Positions 54,270 through 63,146 of a DNA stretch of 64,000 nt are shown one piece after another. Location: positions 9,249,166-9,313,165 of the forward strand of contig OY997655.1 of the NCBI GenBank assembly GCA_963921795.1, in the 5' to 3' direction. The position numbers were made by a program, and so were the translations under genes. This stretch comes from Nannobrachium achirus. Its lineage: Eukaryota > Chordata > Actinopteri > Myctophiformes > Myctophidae. Positions within the stretch are counted from its first letter, which is position 1. Each line of letters opens with the position of its first letter. The notes beneath the pieces are model-generated. The model did no database searches, was not told the origin of the DNA, and saw nothing but the letters and a program-made list of their open reading frames with translations.

Positions 54270-55388
54270 TCAATGTTTTCGTTTTCTACTTCTTTTAGTG
54301 AGCTGGTTGGCAGTGAGCACACGCATGTTATTCATTCTGTTGTTGTTGGTTGTCATAGCTACCAGTTCCCACCTGACGTCGTGTGGGAGTTCAGACTTCA
54401 CCAGATTGTACTGAATAACTGCTAGCTTACACAGCATCTTAAGACTAGGACTCAAGTCTAAGATGAACAGCTCATCAGTGGGTGTGTTGGCTCCGTGTTT
54501 GCGTCCTCCAAAGAGGATGACACAATCTCCCATCATGCAACGGCACATTCCATACGTTGGACATGGTCCTTTCCCCTTGGTCTCAACCTTCTTCCAGGAG
54601 AAGGTCTCTGGACTGAACTTCCACAGATCATTGAAAGCCTGGTTATTGTTTTCGCCACCAAATATGTAAAGCTCTCCATTGTGGGTAAAGTCTGACTGAA
54701 ACCTGCGTCTTTCTGGACGAATCTGAGCAGAAGGTGTATTCAGCCAGCAGTTGGTCTTTGTTTCAAACACTCTGATGGTGTTGTTGTATTGACCCCCCCA
54801 CCCCCCAAATACAAACATCTTTGTCCCGATAATGGAGGCAGAGTGACCATATGGAGCAGGTGGAGGAGTTCCTCTGGTGTTAATTAAAGACCAGACCATT
54901 GTGCTGGTGTCCAACTTGTACATGTCATTACGACAGATGCCAGAGTAGTTATTGTATCCCCCATAGATAAACATGATCTTCTCCAACACACAGGCCGAGT
55001 GGTAGTACCTCCTCTTTGGAACACCCCCAGAAACCCTGGGTTTGAACCATCTGTGGGCGTCAACATCAAATGCATAAAGGACATTGGAGTTCTTCCCTCC
55101 AAAGTACCCTCCCCAGATGTAAACTGTATCTTCTAACAACACAGCTGTGTGTCCCCAGCTCCTGGAGGGAACCACAGGTTGACATTCTCCTCTTCCAGGT
55201 TTCACTGGAGGCAACGTGTTCCAGCATAAAGACACTGTGTTGAAGACATGGACATCCATCTGGTCTATGTTGTTGTAGGTCTCTCCATCACGGCAGCCTC
55301 CAAAGGAATACAGTTTGTTCCTCACTGCTATAGCAGCATTAAGGGCTTGCCTTGGTCCTCCTGCTTTGGAAACGGTCCAACAAAACAT
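54270..55388 (-). CDS. Kelch copy K, KLHDC3-like, 372 aa
   Basis: Intact, MFCWTVSKAGGPRQALNAA. It is the most divergent intact copy in its N-terminal half: the otherwise universal histidine of the first HAA loop is asparagine, and loop two is VVPSRSWGH after a GECQP segment. Loop three is VPKRRYYHS, shared only with E. The C-terminal half is like A and B (PERRRFQS, SLKMLCKLAVIQYNL, LPHDVRWEL, basic tail). This switch of affinity midway indicates gene conversion or unequal crossing-over. Six kelch glycine pairs are present. Confidence 0.9.
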   Translation of the reverse strand: MFCWTVSKAGGPRQALNAAIAVRNKLYSFGGCRDGETYNNIDQMDVHVFNTVSLCWNTLPPVKPGRGECQPVVPSRSWGHTAVLLEDTVYIWGGYFGGKNSNVLYAFDVDAHRWFKPRVSGGVPKRRYYHSACVLEKIMFIYGGYNNYSGICRNDMYKLDTSTMVWSLINTRGTPPPAPYGHSASIIGTKMFVFGGWGGQYNNTIRVFETKTNCWLNTPSAQIRPERRRFQSDFTHNGELYIFGGENNNQAFNDLWKFSPETFSWKKVETKGKGPCPTYGMCRCMMGDCVILFGGRKHGANTPTDELFILDLSPSLKMLCKLAVIQYNLVKSELPHDVRWELVAMTTNNNRMNNMRVLTANQLTKRSRKRKH

Positions 55389-55450
55389 CACCCTATATGT
55401 CTGGCCCAACCGTCGGTCCGTCTGTCTGTCCGTCCCAACAGCTCCATCAT

Positions 55451-55527
55451 CTTATATACTCTAGTGTGAAATCAAACGCAACACAAACGATAACCATAGC
55501 AACAGGCCTAAAACTGGTTCTCATTGG
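55451..55527 (-). promoter_or_regulatory. Core promoter of copy K
   Basis: AGTATATAAG at 55451-55461 and CCAAT at 55523-55527 on the minus strand. Confidence 0.6.
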
Positions 55528-55902
55528 CTGATTTATAATTTGTATCAACACTCTTTTCTTCCCCATCATTCTGTCGGCCTTCTCTTGATTGGTGGATTCC
55601 CTATGGTCCTGCTGTCCTCACTGGGCGGGACTAGGGCACGAGCAGAGCAGCTCTCCAGCTCAATGAGCACTCAGCGGTCCAGGGGACCACTGGCCGTCCT
55701 TGAGGGGGTTCCAGGGGGTCCCCAGCTTAATGATGGAGTTGGTATTTAACTTTTTAAAAAACAAAAATTAAACATCTGCATTTCTTAATTTACAAGAAGC
55801 CTTCACAATTAGAGAATGTAGAACAATTGTTATTTTGTTCAAAGTTTGGCCTGTGGTTCCTGCAAGAGGAAACATAGTTTCAACCCTCCGTTCCATAACA
55901 AA

Positions 55903-56023
55903 GGGAACAAAGCAGACTCTTTGTTTCTCCATAGGGAACAAAGCAGACTCTTTGTTTCTCCATATGGAACAAAGCAGACTCTTTTTGTTTCCAAATGGAA
56001 CATAGCAGGCTCTTTATGTCTCT
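55903..56023. repeat. 31-bp tandem repeat, unit after K
   Basis: Four diverged units, as in unit J/K. Confidence 0.85.
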
Positions 56024-56119
56024 GGTTGGTCCCTTGTTCTGCCCTGGTTCCGCCTTATGGTTGTTTTATATGTTTGGTTTATTTGCTAAAACATCATTTT
56101 TGGAGGACAAGGAAACATC

Positions 56120-56363
56120 ATGCCTTGTCATCTATACTGCACCTGAGGTGTTCCTTTTTACTGACGCCAAGTTTAAAATAAGAAGTGAACCCAGTGAATA
56201 TCAGTACGAAGCAACTGAAAAACATGTTATTTCAGTGGTAGTGGATGGAGAGACAGGAATTTTGTCCAACCAAGAAACGGCAACCGATGAGTGCGAAGAG
56301 GGGCACAACCACGGGCGGGACTTGACAAAGGGTGAATTGAACAACCACTGGGCTCTGAGTTAG
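56120..56363 (+). pseudogene. Small array ORF, start frameshifted
   Basis: An extra T in MPCHYTAPE (TGTCATCTATACTGC) throws the usual ATG out of frame. The body is open in an extended frame from 55,995 and ends in the GETGILSNQETATDE form with NNHWALS. Confidence 0.4.
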
Positions 56364-56379
56364 TAGGATGCATGTGGGC

Positions 56380-56975
56380 TGGTGGGGTAAATACAGGTAT
56401 AACACATTTAGAAGTAGTGAATATAGCTGATGTAGGCCTACATTATAAGCTCACGAGACATGGTTGACGATACGACACATGGACGATATTGGTTCATTCA
56501 TGGCGATACGATATGATCCAATTCAATGATCGATATAGTAACTATTTAGAAAAGAAATTAAATATGTGTGAAACGTGTCAATAGTGCATGTTTGTAAGAA
56601 AAAAAAGCCAAAACAGTACAATACATGCTTTTGCATAATTATCAATATAGTAGATCATTGCAAATTAAAATCGATTTTCCGATTAATTTACTATATTGTT
56701 GAACCCCTAGTGCTCATACACATGAAGTCAATGACATCAAAGACAGAGGGGCCTATCCAAGGAGATATGCACATGTGTCGTGTTAGCACCGCTCACTTCA
56801 CATTTCGCACATGTTAATATATTTAACTTTTTTTGGGGGAAAAAATTATTACGAATATTGTATAAGTAAAAAAGAAAAAGTCATTAGATGCTGAAACCTT
56901 GTCCAATTAAGGAGATGACTGGTATCATATTAGTGATGTCATAACAGTACAGGAGTGATGTCATAGACTGGTCAC
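56380..56975. other. Diverged spacer with no gene
   Basis: After GGATGCATGTGGGCTGGTGG the sequence departs from the other units (ACATGGTTGACGATACGACA, repeated CGATAT words and AAAATCGATTTTCCGATTAA). It returns to array spacer at GTGCTCATACACATGAAGTC near 56,710, then jumps to TGTTAATATATTTAACTTTT at about 56,813. Probably an eroded MITE plus an internal deletion. I see no gene. Confidence 0.5.
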
Positions 56976-57005
56976 ATGGAAGCCACAGCTTCTTGTTTAG
57001 TTGAC

Positions 57006-57060
57006 TCAATGTTTTCGTTTTCTAAAAAAAGAGAAAAAAGAGAGAGAGGAAATTTGTCCA
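57006..57060. pseudogene. Deletion scar of a lost kelch copy
   Basis: The normal 3' end of a kelch gene (stop codon plus codons for RKRKH, GACTCAATGTTTTCGTTTTC) is joined after a few A-rich bases directly to GAGAGAGAGGAAATTTGTCC, which belongs in the middle of the small plus-strand ORF about 1.9 kb further on. The whole kelch body, promoter and 31-bp repeat are missing, consistent with one large deletion. Confidence 0.85.
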
Positions 57061-58137
57061 ACTAAGAAACAGCAACCGATGAGTGCGAAGAGGGGCACAA
57101 CCACGGGCGGGACTTGACAAAGGATCAATTGAACAACTACTGGGCTCTGAGTTAGTAGGATGCATACAGGCTGGTGGAGTAAATACATGAATAGAATAAA
57201 ACATTTAGAAGTAGTGAAAATAGTCGATGTACAGTGACAGTATAAGCTCACGACGCCTTGCACCGTGATGTACGGTGGGCTTGTAAATCTGTTAGTTTCA
57301 CTAGTTTAGGCCCTGGGGAGACATCACATTTCTCTTGTGGGCCTCGAGCTAAAATGTTTTATGAAAGTTTCTTTTTGAGCGCCGCAAATTATCTTTTATA
57401 GTGCGGAAGGTATTAGTTTGTGTGGAGATCAGTGCTCATACACATTAAGTAACTGACGTCACGGACACTGTGGCCCATCCAAGGAGATATGCATGTGTCA
57501 TGTTAGCACCCCTCACTTCTCACATGTTCTGCCGCCTAAGCCCCCGGCTCCACCGGGCCTGTCGAGTGTCGCGTCAACGTCAACGCCCCCGTTTTAACCG
57601 ATTTAGTGCCGATCCCGTTTTAATTAATGAAGGGTGTTCCACTGCCGACGTCAGCGTCGGACGCTCAAATTCGCCCCGGTTCATTTCTTGATGCCATCAG
57701 AAGCCGGCACGACACCGTCCTTTTGGTGGAGCCCTAGCCTTAGCCGGCTGTAGTCGGGTTAGCGTTGCCAGGGTTACCAAGGTAAACAGGTGCTTGCTGC
57801 GGATGCTTGTGAAAGACGCTGGTGCATACGTCATTACACAACGCGCACGGAAGCAAAACGGAGCGTTCATGCTCCATTTACTCCTATTCTGTGCTGTAAC
57901 ATAAAAACGACTGTATTTCTTAATACGGTGCAAATAACGCCTAAAAGGGTGAGAGCTGCTCTTTTTCACACCATCACTCAATCGTGATGGTCGGCCCCGG
58001 TTAGGATTTTAGTTTCGCGAACATTTGTAAACACAATTATCTCCTTCCTGTATTACACACACATGCACAAACACGCAGTTTCCGGGGCTCTTCCTAGCCT
58101 TAAAAATAAAACGATCGGCTATGGCGGCAGGCGTTGT

Positions 58138-59217
58138 GTACAGTTTACAGTTTAGGCATTTAGCAGACGCTTTTAATCCAAAGCGACTTACAATCAGCAG
58201 ATAACATCACAATAATAAACAAGATAATATGTCAGTACATCATCAACAATATAACAAATGCAAAAGGATATCTATCTAGAAAAACACCATCAAAGTTCTA
58301 AAAAACATAAAAAACAAAACAAATGCTAACTAGCTTCATGTATTCATTGATTTTTCTGTAGTGCTAAGGGTTTAGGTGGAGTCTGAAAAAGTGAGTCTTC
58401 AGTCCACGGCGAAAGCTAGCGAGTGAGTCCGTTGTTCTAAGTGCGACAGGGAGTTTATTCCACAACTTGGGGGCCAGGAGGGCAAACTGTCTCGGACGAG
58501 TGGATTTTTGCCCTGGAGTTTTTAGCGAGGGTTCTGTCAGCATCCCTGTGTTGGCTGATCTAAGTGACCGGGTGGGGGTGTAGGGGTTGATCAGCTTCTG
58601 GAGGTATGGAGGAGCCATACCTTTGGCTGCTTTGAAGGTCAGCATCAGTGTTTTGTATTCAGTGCGGGCCGCAACCGGGAGCCAGTGGAGGCTGCGGAGA
58701 AGGGGAGAGACATGTGAGAACTTAGGCTGGTTGAAGACCAGTCGTGCCGCGGCATTTTGGATCAGTTGGAGAGGTTTAAGTGCACATGCCGGGAGACCAG
58801 TGAGGAGAGAGTTACAATAGTCAAGCTTTCATATGACAGATGTCTGAATGAGGAGCTGGGCTGCCTCCTGGGTGAGGAAGGGTCTGATTTTACGGATGTT
58901 ATAGAGTGTGAACCTACATGACCGGGTGACTGATGCAATGTGTGCCTTGAATGATAGCTGGCTGTCCAGGACCACACCAAGGTTTCTAGCAGTAGGAACT
59001 GAAGTCACAAATGCATTATCTATGGAGATAGTGAGATCTTGCATGGGGCAAGACTTAGCTGGGAAGAAGAGTAGCTCCGTCTTGTCCGGGTTCAGCTTAA
59101 GGTGGTGGGCTGACATCCACTGTGAGATGTCGGCCAGACATGCAGCAATGCGTTCTTCCACCTGGGTGGCAGAAGGGGGGAAGGACAAAAACAGTTGAGT
59201 GTCATCAGCATAGCAGT
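58138..59217 (-). mobile_element. 5'-truncated L2-type LINE, duplicate
   Basis: Same fragment and breakpoints as 27,881-28,969, with a small deletion (CACCATCAAAG for CACCATATAATCAAAG). It reads YADDTQLFLSFPPSATQVEE in one frame. It arrived by segmental duplication, not by a second retrotransposition. Confidence 0.85.
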
Positions 59218-59416
59218 GATGTGTTAATATATTTTTTTTGGGGGGGGGGAAAAGAGAGTATACTGTGTTTTCGAAAGTAAAAAAAATGAAGTCATCAGAG
59301 CCTGAAACCTTGTCCAATTATGGAGATGACTGGTATCATATTAGTGATGTCATAACAATACATGAGTGATGTCATAGACTGGTCACATGGAAGCCACAGC
59401 GTCTTGTTTAGTTGAC

Positions 59417-60606
59417 TCAATGTTTTCGTTTTCTACTTCTTTTAGTGAGCTGGTTGGCAGTGAGCACACCCATGTTATTCATTCTGTTGTTGTTGGTTGT
59501 CATGGCTACCAGTTCCCACCTGATGTTGTGTGGGAGTTCAGACTTCACCAGATTGTACTTAGGGTGCGTTCGGAAACCCGCACAGAGTGTGTGCTCGGTG
59601 TAGTGAGTGCAGTGGGCGTGACGTTGGAGAGTGCGTTCAGTGTGGCTTATTTACGAAGGACCAGTTTTAACAGAGAGCTGTGTGCTTTTTCACTCTGAAC
59701 TCTGAAGGCAAACTTTCTGAAAAGCAGCAGTTGCTAAGTATGCTAACGTAACATTGACATTGAAAGGAGATGTAATTCATAGCATTGGCATACCTGCTGT
59801 TAGTTTACACGTTAATGTGTGTGAAACTATCAAGGCCAAACGACCAATTAAGCTGCAAATGCTGCATTTTGCGGTAATTTCCTCCATTCTTCACAGCTGA
59901 GAAGCGTTCGAGACATGGCTATGAAAACCAACCAATCAGAACACCGAACCACCGCACCACACCGCCTAACCCCATCTTCTGAGTAGGGTTGGTGAGTGCG
60001 TGCACTCAACACACCAGTGCGCCGCGCACTGGATTTCCGAACGACAACGCACCAAGTGCACCGAATAAACGAACGACAACATGGCACACCAGTGCGTTGA
60101 GTGCGCATTTCCGAACGCGCCCTATATAACTGCTAGCTTACACAGCGTCTTAAGACTAGGACTCAAGTCTAAGATGAACAGCTCATCAGTGGGTTTGTTG
60201 GCTCCGTGTTTGCAACCTCCAAAGAGGATGACACAATCTCCCATCATGCAACAGCACATTCCATACGTTGGACATGGTCCTTTCCCCTTGGTCCCAACCT
60301 TCTTCCAGGAGAAAGTCTCTGGACTGAACTTCCACAGATCATTGAAAGCCTGGTTATTGTTGTCGCCACCAAATATGTACAGCTTTCCACTGTAGGTAAA
60401 GTCTGACTGAAACCAGCGTCTTTCTGGACGAATCTGAGCAAAAGGTGTGTTCAGCCAGCAGTTGGTCTTTGTGTCAAACACTCTGATAGTGTTGTAGTAC
60501 TGACCATGCAAAACACCCCCAAAAACAAACATCTTTGTCCCGATAATGGAGGCACCAGGAGTGACCATTTGGAGCATGTGGAGGAGTTTCTCTGGTGTTA
60601 ATTAAA
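59417..60606 (-). pseudogene. Kelch copy L, truncated and interrupted
   Basis: Counterpart of copy D: the same missing N-terminal half and the same MITE (59562-60122) after KLAVI. It differs from D by FTYSGKLYIFGG in place of FTHNGEMYIFGG, DLSPSL in place of DMSPSL, and PTYGMCC in place of PMYGMCC. FTYSGKLYIFGG is otherwise found only in J, so a tract from a J-like copy has been transferred here after the duplication. Confidence 0.85.
59562..60122. mobile_element. MITE with GGGYGCGTTCGGAAA ends, duplicate
   Basis: Same element and insertion site as 29313-29873, carried by the segmental duplication. Confidence 0.8.
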
Positions 60607-60786
60607 GGCCCACTTCACCTCTGGGACAACACTATCTTATTTTATTGTTGTTTGGGACACGATCAACACAATCCTGAGTTATTTTTTGTGTCCAGTCTGT
60701 TTTCCATGCCCTGGTTCCGCCTTATGGTTGTTTTATATGTTTGGTTTATTTGCTAAAACATCATTTTTGGAGGACAAGGAAACATC

Positions 60787-60975
60787 ATGCCCAGTCACTA
60801 TACTGCACCTGAGATGTTCCTTTTTACTGACGCCAAGTTTAAAATAAGAAGTGAACCCAGTGAATATCAGTACGAAGCAACTGAAAAACATGTTATTTCA
60901 GTGGTAGTGGATGGAGAGAGAGAGGAAATTCGTCCAACCAAGAAACAGCAACTTATGAGTGGGGCTCTGAGTTAG
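60787..60975 (+). CDS. Small array ORF, unit L/M
   Basis: 62 codons, the duplicate of 30538-30726, ending KKQQLMSGALS. Function unknown. Confidence 0.3.
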   Translation: MPSHYTAPEMFLFTDAKFKIRSEPSEYQYEATEKHVISVVVDGEREEIRPTKKQQLMSGALS

Positions 60976-61264
60976 TAGGATGCATGCATACAGGCTGGTG
61001 GAGTAAATACATGAATAGAATAAAACATTTAGAAGTAGTGAAAATAGTCGATGTACAGTTACAGTATAAGCTCACGACGCCTTGCACCGTGATGCGCTGT
61101 GGGCTTGTAAATCTGTTAGTTTCACTAGTTTAGGCCCTGGGGAGACATCACATTTCTCTTGTGGGCCTCGAGCTAAAATGTTTTGTCAAAGTTTCTTTTT
61201 GAGCGCCGCAAATTATCTTTTAGTGCGGAGGGTATTAGTTTGTGTGGAGATCAGTGCTCATACA

Positions 61265-61994
61265 TAGCCATAAATTATAACTTCCAGTAGAGGGTGCTAA
61301 TATGCGGAGGTTACGTCTCTCCTGGAGTTATAACGCAGAGTAAAATAGCTCTCGCTGGTTGAGCCTCCGTGTCCCTAATCGCCTCAAAACATGTTTAAAT
61401 CATGAAGTTGCTCACCTCATCGTCGAAACAGCTTTATATCTACCGATGAGCCCACTCGTTGGCATGTGTTAGTCCATATGTTTCTAATAAATTAATGTTT
61501 ACTAAAACTTCTTTGAGTCTCATCGCTTTCCTTGTTTTTGAACTGCTTGGGTAAAATGGCCGAACATATCACGCGAGATGAGTAAAAGCCTGGCTACGCG
61601 AGGCTACATATCACGTGACGTTGATCGCCGTTGCGATTTGCTCATACTAGGACATGACGTTTTTGTATGCGGAAGTATTCCAACGTTCTGTAGTTCTGAA
61701 GCGCTCTGTATACGGAAACATTCCGACGAGGAAACGCGAGTCTCAGAGAAGTTTTAGTAAACATTAATTTATTAGAAACATATGGACTAACACATGCCAA
61801 CGAGTGGGCTCATCGGTAGATATAAAGCTGTTTCGACGATGAGGTGAGCAACTTCATGATTTAAACATGTTTTGAGGCGATTAGGGACATGGAGGCTCAA
61901 CCAGCGAGAGCTATTTTACTCTGCGTTATAACTCCAGGAGAGACGTAACCTCCGCATATTAGCACCCTCTACTGGAAGTTATAATTTATGGCTA
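61265..61994. mobile_element. Long-TIR fold-back element with 9-bp duplication
   Basis: The 730-bp element begins TAGCCATAAATTATAACTTC and ends with the exact inverse. The arms match for roughly 250 bp (for example CTTCCAGTAGAGGGTGCTAA and TTAGCACCCTCTACTGGAAG). The 9-bp GCTCATACA is duplicated at 61256-61264 and 61995-62003. Long inverted repeats with a 9-bp duplication are typical of Mutator-like (MULE) elements. The duplicate segment at about 31,007-31,015 lacks it. There is no coding capacity. Confidence 0.9.
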
Positions 61995-62500
61995 GCTCAT
62001 ACACATAAAGTAACTGACGTCACAGACACAGTGGCCTATCCAAGGAGATATGCATGTGTCATGTTAGCACCACTCACTTCTCACATGTTCCGCCGCCTAA
62101 GCCGGCTCTAGTCGGGTTAGCGTTGCCAAGGTTACCACGGTAAACAGTCGCTTGCTGCGGATGCTTGTGAAAGACGCTAGTGCAGACATCATTACACAAC
62201 GCGCACGGAAGCAAAACGGAGCGTCTATGCTCCATTTACTCCTATTCTGTGCTGTAACATAAAAACAACTGTATTTCTTAATAAGGTGCAAATAACGCCT
62301 AAAAGGGTGAGAGCTGCTCTTTTTCACACCATCACTCAATCGTGATGGTCGGCCCCGGTTAGGATTTTAGTTTAGCGAACATTTGTAAACACAATTATCT
62401 CCTTCCTGTATTACACACACATGCACAAACACGCAGTTTCCGGGGCTCTTCCTAGCCTTCAAAATAAAACGATCTGCTATGGCGGCAGGCGTTGTGTTAA

Positions 62501-62954
62501 GTACCCCCCCCCCCCCGGCCCCATTCACTCCCGTTATCTTATTTTGAAGGCCAGAAGTCCACGCGCTGATTACTTCCGGTCTGACGTCATCGCATCCTGC
62601 GCCGGAACCGATCGTTATGTGGTGCCATGCTGGATTGCATCAGAGTATTTATACATGTGTTATATAAGCGAGCATCTGCCTCCATCTTCGCTTCTAAAGT
62701 GTAGTTTTGAGATAATGGACATTAAAGATGAGATCCCCCGTCCACCTCAATGTTATGGGATGACTATTTTGTGCTCGTGGAGCCGTGATGATGACAAATC
62801 AGCGACGGATTTCGTCTCCGGAGGTTCCTCCATTCTACTCGGTATTGTACTCGCCGTTACAGTAATAGATTACTTTTCGTGAGATATCTCGCGATCGGCA
62901 CTACTTATACTCGAGTACTTTTCGCGAGACATCTCGCGATTGGCACTAAATCGG
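62501..62954 (+). mobile_element. TTAA element, type 1, duplicate
   Basis: TTAA at 62497-62500 and 62955-62958, the counterpart of 31,513-31,966 with a longer C-run and a 4-bp shorter stretch at GATCGTTATGTGG. It carries the same 55-codon class of ORF with one residue missing (TDRYVVP). Confidence 0.75.
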
Positions 62955-63146
62955 TTAATATATATTATTTTTTTTTGGGGGGGGGGGGGAGAGTATGTTT
63001 TCGAAAGTAAAAAAAATGAAGTCATTATAGCCTGAAACCTTGTCCAATTATGGAGATGACTGGTATCATATTAGTGATGTCATAACAGTACATGAGTGAT
63101 GTCATAGACTGGTCACATGGAAGCCACAGCTTCTTGTTTAGTTGAC

